DNA from: Propionibacteriaceae bacterium
GTDB lineage: Bacteria; Actinomycetota; Actinomycetes; Propionibacteriales; Propionibacteriaceae
Direction of reading: 5' to 3'
DNA length: 38,513 nt
NCBI GenBank assembly: GCA_030537675.1
Contig: JAUNVL010000015.1
Coordinates: 1 to 38,513, forward strand
The notes beneath the pieces are model-generated. The model ran no database searches. It was not told the origin of the DNA and was given only the letters and a program-made list of their open reading frames with translations. Both the position numbers and the translations under genes were made by a program. Shown here one piece after another: positions 25,182 through 33,824 of the stretch (position 1 is the stretch's first letter; every line of letters starts with the position of its first letter).

Positions 25182-25715
25182 TCAGACCTTCAGGACCGCG
25201 CTGCAGTTGTGGATGCCCAGTTCCTGCAAGCGTTGCCTGCCTTCCAGGAAGCCGAGTTCCAGGAGCACGCTGACGTGCACGAGTTCTGCACCCAGCTGTT
25301 CCAGCAACTTGGCGGTGGCCCCGATGGTCCCGCCGGTGGCCAGGACGTCGTCGACGACGAGCACCCGGGCCCCGGAAACGATGGCGTCACGGTGCATGTT
25401 GAGTGCGGTGGAACCGTACTCGAGGTCGAAGGCCTGCGACACGACGTCGCCCGGCAGCTTCCCGGGCTTGCGCACGGGAACGAAGCCAGCGCCCAGCGCG
25501 AGTGCGACGGGGGCCGCGAAGATGAAACCCCGCGCCTCCATGCCCACCACCACGTCGATGTCCTCGGGTGCCGAGGCCACCAGTTCCTCGATGGCGGCCT
25601 GGAAGCCGTCGGCCGAGGCGAGCAGGGGGGTGATGTCCTTGAACACCACGCCCGGCTGCGGGAAGTCCGGCACGTCGCGGACGAGCCCCCGCAGCATCTC
25701 CAGTCGGGAGGTCAT
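25182..25715 (-). CDS. apt: Adenine phosphoribosyltransferase
   Basis: Purine salvage: adenine plus PRPP gives AMP. 177 residues. F-P-Q-P-G-V-V-F-K-D-I-T-P-L lies near the N-terminus, G-M-E-A-R-G-F-I-F in the middle, and the PRPP-binding loop V-L-V-V-D-D-V-L-A-T-G-G-T is intact. The ATG at 25715 overlaps the secF stop as ATGA. In Actinobacteria apt is commonly placed between secF and rel, so AMP salvage is expressed with protein export and stringent-response genes. Confidence 0.97.
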   Translation of the reverse strand: MTSRLEMLRGLVRDVPDFPQPGVVFKDITPLLASADGFQAAIEELVASAPEDIDVVVGMEARGFIFAAPVALALGAGFVPVRKPGKLPGDVVSQAFDLEYGSTALNMHRDAIVSGARVLVVDDVLATGGTIGATAKLLEQLGAELVHVSVLLELGFLEGRQRLQELGIHNCSAVLKV

Positions 25716-26836
25716 CGGGTGCCGGGCCGCTTCTTGCGCTCGGCGCGCGACGCGCCGGTGCGGGGCTGCATCCTCGGGCCGGCGGGAGCAGCAGTGACGG
25801 CCACGCCGTCGCCACCTTCGAGCAGGTCCGTGTCGCTGCGGCGATTGGCCTTCACTGCGGCACGCTCCGAGCGACGCACCAGGGTGGCGCGGTGCTGGAT
25901 CTGCTCCGGCTCGCGCTCCTTGAGCGTGGTGAGGATGGGGGTCGCGATGAAGATGGAGCTGTAGGCGCCAACGATCATGCCGATGAACAGCGCGAGACCG
26001 AGGTCCTGAAGCGGGCCACCGTTGAGGATCGAGCCTGCCACCAGCAGGGCTCCCGTGGGCAGCACCCCGATGATGGTGGTGTTGATGGAGCGCACCAGCA
26101 CCTGGTTGATGCCGAGGTTCGCCGCTTCGGAGTAGGTCTTGTTGGTGTCCTCCAGGCCGAGGACGTTCTCCTTGATCTTGTCAAAGACCACCACGGTGTC
26201 GTAGAGGGAGTATCCGAGGATCGTCAGCACGCCAATCACGGTGGCCGGGGTGACAGTGAATCCGACCAGCGCGTAGATGCCGATGGTGACGATCAGGTCG
26301 TGCGCCAGCGCAAGGATGGCGGCGACCGACATTTTCCAGTCGCGGAACCACACCCAGATGAGCAGCATCACCAGGATCGTGAACACAAACAGTGCGATTC
26401 CGGCCTGTTGGGACACCTGTTTGCCCCATGAGGCACCAATGGCGTTGTAGGTGACGTCAGCCGGGTCGGCGCCGGTCAGATCGGCGATCGCAGCGCGCAC
26501 GCTGGATGTCTCGTCCGGGTTCAGGACGCGGGTCTGGATGCGGACCGCGTCGTCGCCGATGGAGAACACCTGTGCTTCGAGGTCGGGGACCTCGAAGCCG
26601 TCCACCGCCTGGCGGACCTCCTCGACGGTGCCGGAGGTGACCTGCATGGGGGCCTGGAAGTCGGTGCCACCCTTGAACTCGATACCCAGCGTCAGGCCAC
26701 GGATGATCAGCGCAAGGATCGAGATGCTCAGCACGATGGCGGAAACCGTGTACCAGAGCTTCCGGTTCTTGACGAAATCGTAGGACACCTGCCCGGTGTA
26801 CAGACGATGGGCGAGGCCCAGCTTGGCGTTGTTCAT
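25712..26836 (-). CDS. secF: Protein translocase subunit SecF
   Basis: RND-like accessory subunit that uses proton motive force to help release exported proteins. About 374 residues. TM1 lies near 25-45, followed by G-I-E-F-K-G-G-T-D-F-Q at the start of the periplasmic loop, then five more TM helices with D-L-I-V-T-I-G-I-Y-A-L and S-I-N-T-T-I-I-G-V-L-P-T-G. A basic C-terminal tail is about 60 residues long. Two adjacent ATGs exist (26839, 26836); AGGAGG is 4 bases from 26836, which I chose. The 3' end overlaps apt. Confidence 0.96.
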   Translation of the reverse strand: MNNAKLGLAHRLYTGQVSYDFVKNRKLWYTVSAIVLSISILALIIRGLTLGIEFKGGTDFQAPMQVTSGTVEEVRQAVDGFEVPDLEAQVFSIGDDAVRIQTRVLNPDETSSVRAAIADLTGADPADVTYNAIGASWGKQVSQQAGIALFVFTILVMLLIWVWFRDWKMSVAAILALAHDLIVTIGIYALVGFTVTPATVIGVLTILGYSLYDTVVVFDKIKENVLGLEDTNKTYSEAANLGINQVLVRSINTTIIGVLPTGALLVAGSILNGGPLQDLGLALFIGMIVGAYSSIFIATPILTTLKEREPEQIQHRATLVRRSERAAVKANRRSDTDLLEGGDGVAVTAAPAGPRMQPRTGASRAERKKRPGTR

Positions 26837-28407
26837 CATGCCTCCTGCGCGATGCGGGTGGTGCGGCGGCTCCGGCGGCCCAGCAGGGAGTCACGCGAGA
26901 CGCCCATGTGCGTGGCGTCCAGGCCGGAGAGCCGATGGCCCTCACCGTAGAACTTGGTGCGGCCGAGGAGCTGCATCAGGGGATGGGTGAAGAAGAAGAT
27001 CACTGCGAGGTCGATGAGCGTGGTGAGGCCCAGCATGAACGCGAACCCCTTCACGCTGCCGACGGCCAGGACGAACAGGACGATGGCGGACAGCAGGCTG
27101 ACCATGTCGGCCACGACGATGGTGGAGCGGGCCTTGACCCAGCCGGTCTGGATGGCCGAGCGCAGGCTGCGACCGTCCCGGATCTCGTCACGGATTCGCT
27201 CGAAGTAGATGACGAACGAGTCGGCGGTGATACCGATGGCCACGATGGCGCCAGCGATGGCGGGCAGGTTCAGCGTGAAGCCCACCGCGGAGCCCAGCAA
27301 CACCATGGAGGAGTACGTGCCCAGCGCCGCCACCAGGAGGGAGCCGAGTACCACCAGCCCCAGTCCCCGGTAGTAGGCGAAGGCATACGCCATCACGATG
27401 AGGAGGCCGATGAGGCCGGCGATGAGCCCGACGCGCAACTGCTCGCCGCCCAACGTCGCGGAGACGCTCTCCACCTGGGAGGGCTCGAACGACAGCGGCA
27501 GGGAGCCGAACTTCAGCACGTTGGCCAGCGACGCGGCGCTGGCTTCGGTGAAGTTGCCGCTGATCTGCGCCTGGCCACCCGGGATGCGCTCGTTGGCGGT
27601 GGCAGCGGACTGCACCACGCCGTCGAGGACGATGGCGAACATGTTGGTGGGCTCAGGCTTGCTGACGAGTGCACCGGTCAGCGTCGCCAGGGCGGCGCTT
27701 CCTTCGGAGTCAAAGCTCAACGTGACGACGGGGGCGAACTGTCCCGACGGAATGCCGGAAGCAGCGGTGGTGAGCTGCTCCCCGGAGATGGCCACGGGTC
27801 CGAGAAGGTACTTGGTGGTGCCCTCCTCGTCGCACGCGAACAGAGGCGCGTCCAGGGTGTCGACGACGTCGGCGCCACATTCGTGCGCCGCGAAACCTTC
27901 CAGGTCGGCGTCGCTGGGCTGGAAAGCCAGCACGGTGTCGATGTCGAGCCTTTCGCCCTCACCGACGTCGTTCTTCACCGGCGGTGCGGTGGGCAGTCCC
28001 GGTCCGTCCTCGTCGGTGGGCGGCGCCGTCACGCCTGCGCCAGCAACGGTCAGCACCGGCCTGAAAGCCAGCTGAGCCGTGGCACCCACCAGTTCGACGA
28101 GGTCGTCGCGCTGGACGTTGGGGGCGGAGACCACGATGTGGCGGTCGCCCTGGGTGGCGACGGACGCCTCACCCACACCCAGCCCGTTGACACGGTCCTG
28201 GATGATGTTCTTGGCCAGTTCCAGCGATTCGGCCGGCACCGTCGAGTTGGTGGCGGTCAGTGTGATCGTCATGCCGCCCTGGAGGTCCAGGCCGAGCTTC
28301 GGGGTCCAGGTGCGCGTGGCTGCCATGATCGAGAACATGATGCCGATCACCAACAGGAGCAGCAACAACACCACTGCCGGACGGGATTTGCGGGAGCTAA
28401 TAGCCAC
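26836..28407 (-). CDS. secD: Protein translocase subunit SecD
   Basis: Partner of SecF. 523 residues. TM1 at about 11-29, then the conserved K-L-G-L-D-L-Q-G-G-M at the start of the large P1 loop, and C-terminal helices with A-I-V-A-I-G-I-T-A-D-S-F-V-I-Y-F-E-R-I and F-T-H-P-L-M-Q-L-L. The extracytoplasmic loop has a Pro-rich insertion and two cysteines (in H-E-C-G and F-A-C-D-E), which could form a disulfide. The start is GTG at 28407 with only a weak upstream AAAGA element. Confidence 0.96.
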   Translation of the reverse strand: MAISSRKSRPAVVLLLLLLVIGIMFSIMAATRTWTPKLGLDLQGGMTITLTATNSTVPAESLELAKNIIQDRVNGLGVGEASVATQGDRHIVVSAPNVQRDDLVELVGATAQLAFRPVLTVAGAGVTAPPTDEDGPGLPTAPPVKNDVGEGERLDIDTVLAFQPSDADLEGFAAHECGADVVDTLDAPLFACDEEGTTKYLLGPVAISGEQLTTAASGIPSGQFAPVVTLSFDSEGSAALATLTGALVSKPEPTNMFAIVLDGVVQSAATANERIPGGQAQISGNFTEASAASLANVLKFGSLPLSFEPSQVESVSATLGGEQLRVGLIAGLIGLLIVMAYAFAYYRGLGLVVLGSLLVAALGTYSSMVLLGSAVGFTLNLPAIAGAIVAIGITADSFVIYFERIRDEIRDGRSLRSAIQTGWVKARSTIVVADMVSLLSAIVLFVLAVGSVKGFAFMLGLTTLIDLAVIFFFTHPLMQLLGRTKFYGEGHRLSGLDATHMGVSRDSLLGRRSRRTTRIAQEA

Positions 28408-28449
28408 AGTTGTCTTTTTCTCTACTGGTGCCCGATGGGCGCCTCACGG

Positions 28450-28908
28450 TCAGTTTTCGTCGAACCTGCGCTGGAGCTCCTCGGGCGAGATGTCGTCCCC
28501 CCGTGGGTCGAACGTCGTTTCGTGGTCGAATCTCATTTCGGGGTCAATCGTCATGTCCGGGTCCACCAGATCGGCGGAGGCCTCATCGCCCTCGAGGACG
28601 AGTCCGTCCACGTCGGAGACGACGTCCACGTCATCCGCGAACTCGAACTCCTCCTCATCAGCCGTGGTGGGGCGGGCGATGTTGCCCTTGATGATGGTGA
28701 TTTCCACCCCGGGAGCGAGCTCGACGATCGCGTGACGCTCACCGAGGTGGCGAACCGTGGCGAAGACGCCGGAGGTGAGCAGGACGCGCGTTCCCGTGGT
28801 GAGAGCTCCGATGGAGGCCTGGTGCTCCTTCACGCGCTTCTGCTGGGGTCGAATCATGAGGAAGTACATGAGCGCGCCGAACGCGACGATCATCAGGATC
28901 AGGTCCAT
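28450..28908 (-). CDS. yajC: Preprotein translocase subunit YajC with acidic C-terminal extension
   Basis: Small single-TM component of the Sec accessory complex. The family core occupies the first 85 residues: a TM at about 2-19, then I-R-P-Q-Q-K-R-V-K-E-H and G-T-R-V-L-L-T-S-G-V-F-A-T-V. The remaining 65 residues are strongly acidic (E-E-E-F-E-F-A-D-D-V-D, many D and E) and look disordered. Start ATG 28908 (M-D-L-I-L-M) follows AGGAAAATTG; an in-frame ATG at 28950 adds 14 polar residues without a site. Sits between ruvB and secD, a classical order. Confidence 0.94.
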   Translation of the reverse strand: MDLILMIVAFGALMYFLMIRPQQKRVKEHQASIGALTTGTRVLLTSGVFATVRHLGERHAIVELAPGVEITIIKGNIARPTTADEEEFEFADDVDVVSDVDGLVLEGDEASADLVDPDMTIDPEMRFDHETTFDPRGDDISPEELQRRFDEN

Positions 28909-28984
28909 CAATTTTCCTTCGCTGGAGATGCGTGGTTGGCCAGCGATCACAATAGCCGACGCAGTCCCCAGAGCCCCATTGGGA

Positions 28985-30019
28985 TCACTCCATGTCGTCG
29001 AACAGGGCTGGCACGGCCCCTGCGGGCGGTCGCAGACCGATGTGCGCCCAGCCTGCCCGGGTCGCGACTCGTCCGCGCGGCGTGCGCATCATGAGCCCTT
29101 CGCGGATCAGGAACGGCTCGGCCACCTCGGAGACCGTCTCCGTCTCCTCACCCACGCTGAGCGCCAGGGTCGACAACCCCACGGGTCCCCCACCGAACAA
29201 CCGGCAGAGCGCATCCAGCACCCCACGATCCAACCGGTCCAGACCCAACTGGTCCACCTCGTACATCTCCAGGGCTGCGCAGGCGACGTCCAGGTCCACC
29301 ACCGGGTGGTCCTTGACCTGGGAGAAGTCGCGGACTCGGCGCAGCAGGCGGTTGGCGATACGCGGCGTGCCACGTGAGCGCGACGCGATCTCGTCGGCGG
29401 CGCGGGCGTGGATCGTGACGTCCAGCTTCGCGGCAGAGATGGTGACGATGCGCGCCAGGTCCGCGTCTTCGTAGAAGTCGAGTTGGGCCGTGAAACCGAA
29501 CCGGTCGCGCAGCGGCCCCGGCAGCAGGCCGGCACGCGTGGTGGCACCCACCAGGGTGAACGGCGGGAGCTCGATCGGAATGGCGGTGGCGCCCGGACCC
29601 TTGCCCACCACGACGTCCACGCGGAAGTCCTCCATGGCCAGGTACAGGAGTTCCTCGGCGGGGCGTGCGAGCCGGTGGATCTCGTCGAGGAACAGCACAT
29701 CGCCCTCGCTGAGGCCCGTGAGGATCGCCGCCAGGTCACCCGCGTGGGTGATGGCGGGTCCCGAGGATATCCGCAGAGCGACGCCCAGCTCAGCAGCGAT
29801 GATCATGGCCAGCGTCGTCTTGCCCAACCCGGGTGGCCCCGACAGCAGCACGTGATCAGGGCTGTGGCCGCGGTGGCGAGCAGCATCCAGCACGAGACCC
29901 AACTGGTCACGCACGCGCGGCTGTCCCCCGAACTCGGCGAGGCTCTTCGGCCGCAGGGCGGACTCGAAGTCGCGTTCCTCCGGCACGACGTCGGGGTCGA
30001 CCTCGGAGTGTTCCATCAT
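28985..30019 (-). CDS. ruvB: Holliday junction DNA helicase RuvB
   Basis: AAA+ motor that drives branch migration with RuvA. 344 residues. Begins with [13 protein letters not shown]; Walker A is G-P-P-G-L-G-K-T near 61, Walker [10 protein letters not shown], sensor 1 V-G-A-T-T-R-A-G, arginine finger region L-R-D-R-F-G. The winged helix includes R-T-P-R-G-R-V-A-T. Two adjacent ATGs (30019 and 30016) are possible; 30019 overlaps the ruvA stop as ATGA. Confidence 0.98.
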   Translation of the reverse strand: MMEHSEVDPDVVPEERDFESALRPKSLAEFGGQPRVRDQLGLVLDAARHRGHSPDHVLLSGPPGLGKTTLAMIIAAELGVALRISSGPAITHAGDLAAILTGLSEGDVLFLDEIHRLARPAEELLYLAMEDFRVDVVVGKGPGATAIPIELPPFTLVGATTRAGLLPGPLRDRFGFTAQLDFYEDADLARIVTISAAKLDVTIHARAADEIASRSRGTPRIANRLLRRVRDFSQVKDHPVVDLDVACAALEMYEVDQLGLDRLDRGVLDALCRLFGGGPVGLSTLALSVGEETETVSEVAEPFLIREGLMMRTPRGRVATRAGWAHIGLRPPAGAVPALFDDME

Positions 30020-30624
30020 CGCTTCGCCAGGGAGTTCAGCGCGGAGCGCATGAGCTGCCCGATGGCGATGCCCGGCTGTTCTTTCACGAGGTGGGCGACG
30101 TTGTCACACGCGGCGGCAGCGTCACGCGCGGACCAACCGAGCCCCAGCAGGCCTTCGGACACCTGCTCGCGCCACTGCTCGTCCCCGGTGGTGACAGGGC
30201 GTGGGGCATCCTCGGAGGCGGCCAGCAGCAGCACTTTGTCCTTCAGTTCGATGACGAGCTTCTGTGCGCCCTTGCGTCCGATGCCGGGCACGCTGCACAG
30301 CCTCGCGAGATCCTCGGAGCTGATCGCCCGGCGCAGTTCGGAGGGGCTGAGGACAGAGACAATGGCCACTGCGAGTTTGGGTCCGACACCTGAGGCGGTC
30401 TGCACGAGTTCGAAGGCGTCACGCTCGGACGGGTCGTCGAACCCGAACAGGGTCATGGAGTCCTCGCGCACCACCAGGCTCGTGTGGACAGTCGCCGGCT
30501 CACCCAACCGCAGTCCCGCTGCGGTCGCCGGGGTGGTCAGTGCCTTGAACCCCACGCCGCCGACGTCGATCGTGAACGTGGTGGCGCCCGCCTCGATCAC
30601 GGTGCCCCGCAGTTGCTGGATCAA
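30016..30624 (-). CDS. ruvA: Holliday junction DNA-binding protein RuvA, TTG start
   Basis: Tetramer that holds Holliday junctions and loads RuvB. 202 residues. N-terminal OB fold ([15 protein letters not shown]), then two helix-hairpin-helix motifs ([20 protein letters not shown]), and a C-terminal RuvB-binding domain ([11 protein letters not shown]). No ATG or GTG fits; the start is TTG at 30624, preceded by AAGGAG at a 6-base spacing and overlapping the ruvC stop as TTGA. Confidence 0.95.
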   Translation of the reverse strand: MIQQLRGTVIEAGATTFTIDVGGVGFKALTTPATAAGLRLGEPATVHTSLVVREDSMTLFGFDDPSERDAFELVQTASGVGPKLAVAIVSVLSPSELRRAISSEDLARLCSVPGIGRKGAQKLVIELKDKVLLLAASEDAPRPVTTGDEQWREQVSEGLLGLGWSARDAAAACDNVAHLVKEQPGIAIGQLMRSALNSLAKR

Positions 30625-31142
30625 CGTCTTCTCCTTGCTTCGGCCGCCGCGGCGGCATAACGATTGGTGTGGCCGCCCCGCCACGCGTGACAGATGGCCA
30701 GAGCCAGCGCGTCGGCGGCGTCCGCCGGCTTCGGCGGTGAGGCCAACCGAAGGATACGGGCCACCATGGCACCCACCTGCGCCTTGTCTGCACTGCCTGA
30801 GCCGGTCACGGCAGCCTTCACCTCACTGGGCGTGTGGTAGGTGACCGACAGCCCCCTGCGTGCCCCCAGCAGCGCCGCCACACCCGATGCCTGTGCTGTA
30901 TCGATGACGCTGCCCAAGTTGTGCTGGGCGAAAACCCGCTCGATGGCCACCGCCTCCGGCGAGTACTCGTCGAACCATTCATCCAGGCCGGCGGCGATCT
31001 CCATCAGGCGGCTGGCGACGTCCAGCGTTGCGTCGGTGCGCACGACCCCCACCGCCACCAGCGTGGGGGGACGGCCGACCGTGCCGTCGACGATGCCGAC
31101 GCCACACCTGGTCAGGCCGGGATCAATCCCCATTACACGCAT
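30621..31142 (-). CDS. ruvC: Crossover junction endodeoxyribonuclease RuvC
   Basis: Holliday-junction resolvase. 173 residues. The four acidic residues of the RNase-H-like site are recognisable: D in M-G-I-D-P-G-L near residue 7, E in V-A-I-E-R-V-F, and the pair in [11 protein letters not shown]. The S-A-D-K-A-Q-V and H-T-P-S-E-V-K segments are typical. ATG at 31142 with GGGGC about 8 bases upstream. First of the ruvC-ruvA-ruvB run, 28 bases after yebC. Confidence 0.97.
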   Translation of the reverse strand: MRVMGIDPGLTRCGVGIVDGTVGRPPTLVAVGVVRTDATLDVASRLMEIAAGLDEWFDEYSPEAVAIERVFAQHNLGSVIDTAQASGVAALLGARRGLSVTYHTPSEVKAAVTGSGSADKAQVGAMVARILRLASPPKPADAADALALAICHAWRGGHTNRYAAAAAEARRRR

Positions 31143-31170
31143 GGTCAAGCCCCGCTCGGATGGGTGAGGG

Positions 31171-31944
31171 TCAGTCGTCGCTGTCCAGTGCCGCCTCGAC
31201 CTCTGGCGTGAGGTCGAGGTTCGTGAATACGTTCTGCACGTCGTCGGAGTCCTCGAGAGCATCGATGATGCGAAAAACCGTGTGCGCCACGTCCACCTTG
31301 TCGACGGCCTGGTCGAAGGATGCGACGAAGACCACCTCCGAGGAGTCGTATTCAAGCCCCGCGGCCTCGATGGACTTGCGGACCTCGACGAGGTCGTTCG
31401 GGTCGCAGATTGCCTCCCACGACTCCCCCGCCTCCAGAACCTCCTCGAGCCCGGCGTCCAGTGCCGCCTCCAGGACCGAGTCCTCACTGACCTCCAGTCC
31501 GTCGTGTTCCCTCGGAACCGTGACGACGCCCTTGCGCGCGAAGAGCCGGGCGACGGAGCCCACGTCGGCCATGGTGCCGCCGTTGCGCGTCACTGCCACC
31601 CGGACATCAGAAGCTGAGCGGTTGCGGTTGTCGGTGAGGCACTCGATGAGGATGGCCACGCCGGCTGGTCCGTAGGCCTCGTACATGATGGTCTCGTAGT
31701 CGGTACCACCCGACTCGGTGCCTGCGCCACGCTTGTGGGCACGGTCGATGTTGTCGTTGGGGACCGACGCCTTCTTCGCCTTCTGGATGGCGTCGTAGAG
31801 CGTGGGGTTGCCGGCGGGGTCACCGCCGCCCACGCGCGCCGCCACCTCGACATTCTTCACGAGTTTGGCGAACAGCTTTCCGCGCTTGGCGTCGACGATC
31901 GCCTTCTTGTGCTTCGTGGTTGCCCATTTGGAGTGGCCGGCCAT
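31171..31944 (-). CDS. yebC: YebC/PmpR-family transcriptional or translational regulator
   Basis: 257-residue conserved protein that in other bacteria acts as a DNA-binding regulator and, in recent work, as a translation factor. It begins [14 protein letters not shown], contains [13 protein letters not shown] and [10 protein letters not shown], and ends in the acidic third domain. Length is standard. The ATG at 31944 has GGCGGG upstream. It precedes ruvC, as in most bacteria. Confidence 0.97.
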   Translation of the reverse strand: MAGHSKWATTKHKKAIVDAKRGKLFAKLVKNVEVAARVGGGDPAGNPTLYDAIQKAKKASVPNDNIDRAHKRGAGTESGGTDYETIMYEAYGPAGVAILIECLTDNRNRSASDVRVAVTRNGGTMADVGSVARLFARKGVVTVPREHDGLEVSEDSVLEAALDAGLEEVLEAGESWEAICDPNDLVEVRKSIEAAGLEYDSSEVVFVASFDQAVDKVDVAHTVFRIIDALEDSDDVQNVFTNLDLTPEVEAALDSDD

Positions 31945-31982
31945 GCATCCCGCCTCAGGTAGAGAGATCAATACTGCATCGC

Positions 31983-32939
31983 TCACCTTACAGACTTGGT
32001 CCCCGGGATGGTTTTGCTCATGAGCAGCACGCTGTCGCGATCCTCGTAGCCAAGGGGATCCCGCAACATTTCCGGCACTCCCGTGTCGTCGGTGTCCACC
32101 CCGATCCCCGCCCCACGGCACTGGGAGTGCGCCATGGATTCCATTGTTCTCTCCAGCAGGGCACTCGCTATGCCCTGGCGGCGGTAGGCCGGATGGACCC
32201 CGATGCGCTGGGTCCAGCCCTCCACCACCCCGTCGACGGCGGCCGCATCGTCCTCACCTGAGAGCACATATCCCACCGCACCCTTCCCGTTGATCGCCAC
32301 CCAGGACCAGTCGGGGCGCACACGTGAGAGCGAGCTCTCCCAGTGGTCGTGCTCAGCGTCGGAGCCGAAGCACAGGTGGTGGAGTTGGTGCACTTCCTCA
32401 CTGTTGGCATCATCGAAGGCCACGAAGGAGACACCGTCCACCATTCGCGGCACGGGGACGACGTCGAGGGGGCGCTGCATGTCGATGAAGTGACGCTCCT
32501 CCTGAAAGCCCAGTCCCTTCAACATGTGGTGCAATCCCGCCTGGGTCCCCTCCACGTAGCAGCCCAACCACAGGTCCATCCCGGGACGCTCGGCATCGCG
32601 CCACTCGATGCCGCGCGCCACCTGCCAGTCAAAGAGTTTGCGTCCGATCGAGAGGTAGCGATGGGTGGGGTGCACCCCGCCGGCCAATGTCACGCGCGCA
32701 TGATCCTGATCGGCGTGGACGATGTTCCAGCCGTAGGCCATCAGGCTGCCGTAATTGTCCCAGCCGCCCACGCAATGCCCACCGTCCAGCGTGGCCCCAT
32801 CGTGGAACAGGAGTCCCTCGACGGTCGTGATCATGGTGTCGTCGAACGCTTCGATCTGGTGACGCAACCTGGCCAGTTCCTCCATGTCGCCGGGTTCCAT
32901 CATTCGCCAGTGCAAATGGTCTTCCACGTAACTGTCCAC
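31983..32939 (-). CDS. Tandem GNAT acetyltransferase
   Basis: 318-residue protein with two GNAT-like domains; substrate unknown. The N-terminal copy has a degenerate acetyl-CoA site ([16 protein letters not shown] near 105-120). The C-terminal copy has a good one ([19 protein letters not shown]). The two-domain form resembles mycothiol synthase and other actinobacterial tandem GNATs, but it is too dissimilar for me to assign a substrate. The GTG at 32939 (V-D-S-Y-V-E-D-H) has GGGAGGA 6 bases upstream; an in-frame ATG at 33017 would add 26 low-complexity residues. Confidence 0.85.
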   Translation of the reverse strand: MDSYVEDHLHWRMMEPGDMEELARLRHQIEAFDDTMITTVEGLLFHDGATLDGGHCVGGWDNYGSLMAYGWNIVHADQDHARVTLAGGVHPTHRYLSIGRKLFDWQVARGIEWRDAERPGMDLWLGCYVEGTQAGLHHMLKGLGFQEERHFIDMQRPLDVVPVPRMVDGVSFVAFDDANSEEVHQLHHLCFGSDAEHDHWESSLSRVRPDWSWVAINGKGAVGYVLSGEDDAAAVDGVVEGWTQRIGVHPAYRRQGIASALLERTMESMAHSQCRGAGIGVDTDDTGVPEMLRDPLGYEDRDSVLLMSKTIPGTKSVR

Positions 32940-32973
32940 GCCGGTCCTCCCTGCGTCTGCTGGAGTTCTATGG

Positions 32974-32979
32974 ACCTTA
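32974..32979 (-). promoter_or_regulatory. Possible -10 element of the GNAT gene
   Basis: TAAGGT on the minus strand, in an AT-richer patch (32940-33032) that has no gene. It would give a leader of about 28 bases. The -35 (TTATTT, spacer 16) is weak. Confidence 0.3.
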
Positions 32980-33032
32980 CTCGATGAAAGTGCGGAAATA
33001 ATGCCTTGCGGGGACACTACGCCTGGGTGGGG

Positions 33033-33824
33033 TCAGCGCCAAAGATTGTGCTGCGGTTGCTCCCGGGGTGACGTCTGCCCCCACAGCCTGCGCCAGCGCG
33101 GCATGGCCTCGGCCCGACATGCAGGGGCTGCGGCACCCCGTTGAACAGCCCACCACGACAGGTGCTCCGCCTGGAAGAGTTCACCCACAGCGGCCTGCAC
33201 CTCCGCCGTCGTTCCTCCGAGCGACCGCCCGTGCACGTAGATCGGCGCTCCGAAGCAGACCCACACCTTGGGCTTGGACTTCAGCGTCAGGCGCAGGATT
33301 TCCTTCAGTTTGAACGTTCCCCCGAGTGCGACCGGCACGATGGGGATGCTGTACTGCGTGGCCAGGTCCGCGGCCACGGTGGTGAAATCGCCCACCTGGT
33401 CCGGCACCAAGGGATCATCCGTGAACACCGCGACGCTGCGACCCTGCGACAGTGCGCGGCTGAGGCGACGGTGGGTGGTGCGCAGCCGGGGCGGGAGCAC
33501 GAGTCGCAACACCTGCCAGTCCAGCGGTCCCTGCTCATTCACGGCGAACACGACGGGGGCCTCGAGACCTGTGAGCGCGTCGATGCCCATCACCTGGTAA
33601 TCCACCCGCCAGGCCAGCATGTTGAAGATGTCCGGGATGCGACGCAGGTCGCTGCGGGACAGCCGGTCGCGTGGCTCGCTCTCGCGCGGTGGCGCGCTGT
33701 GGGGCCGTCGGGTACGCAGCCCGAAGAGGGTCCCGGCGAACGCCAGCATGTCACCCGGCCACGTGATGCGCGGGGCTCTTTTGGCGCTGGACGTCCTCGT
33801 CCAGGAGCTCAGCTCACGCGTCAT
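33033..33824 (-). CDS. PlsC/AGPAT-fold protein with degenerate active site
   Basis: 263-residue protein related to 1-acylglycerol-3-phosphate acyltransferases. The fold is visible in A-P-V-V-F-A-V-N-E-Q-G-P-L-D (89-102) and I-P-I-V-P-V-A-L-G-G-T. In the catalytic NHx4D motif the histidine is replaced by glutamate (N96-E97, D102 kept), and the usual F-P-E-G-T-R-S is F-T-D-D-P-L-V. It is therefore probably not an active acyltransferase, or it uses another chemistry. The ATG at 33824 overlaps the LarA-like stop as ATGA, so the two are coupled. Last gene of the hisA / FAR-HAD / LarA-like group. Confidence 0.8.
   Translation of the reverse strand: MTRELSSWTRTSSAKRAPRITWPGDMLAFAGTLFGLRTRRPHSAPPRESEPRDRLSRSDLRRIPDIFNMLAWRVDYQVMGIDALTGLEAPVVFAVNEQGPLDWQVLRLVLPPRLRTTHRRLSRALSQGRSVAVFTDDPLVPDQVGDFTTVAADLATQYSIPIVPVALGGTFKLKEILRLTLKSKPKVWVCFGAPIYVHGRSLGGTTAEVQAAVGELFQAEHLSWWAVQRGAAAPACRAEAMPRWRRLWGQTSPREQPQHNLWR

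Noticed and set aside
28413-28445. Small hairpin between yajC and secD
   Set aside because: Short stem with a mismatch and no conserved context; both genes appear to be on one message.
26908-29094. 728-residue plus-strand open frame opposite secD and yajC
   Set aside because: Rich in Gln, His, Glu and Arg with no domain; secD and yajC account for the region.
33033-33824. Functional 1-acylglycerol-3-phosphate acyltransferase (plsC)
   Set aside because: The NHx4D histidine is glutamate and the E-G-T motif is absent, so the plsC name is not supported.
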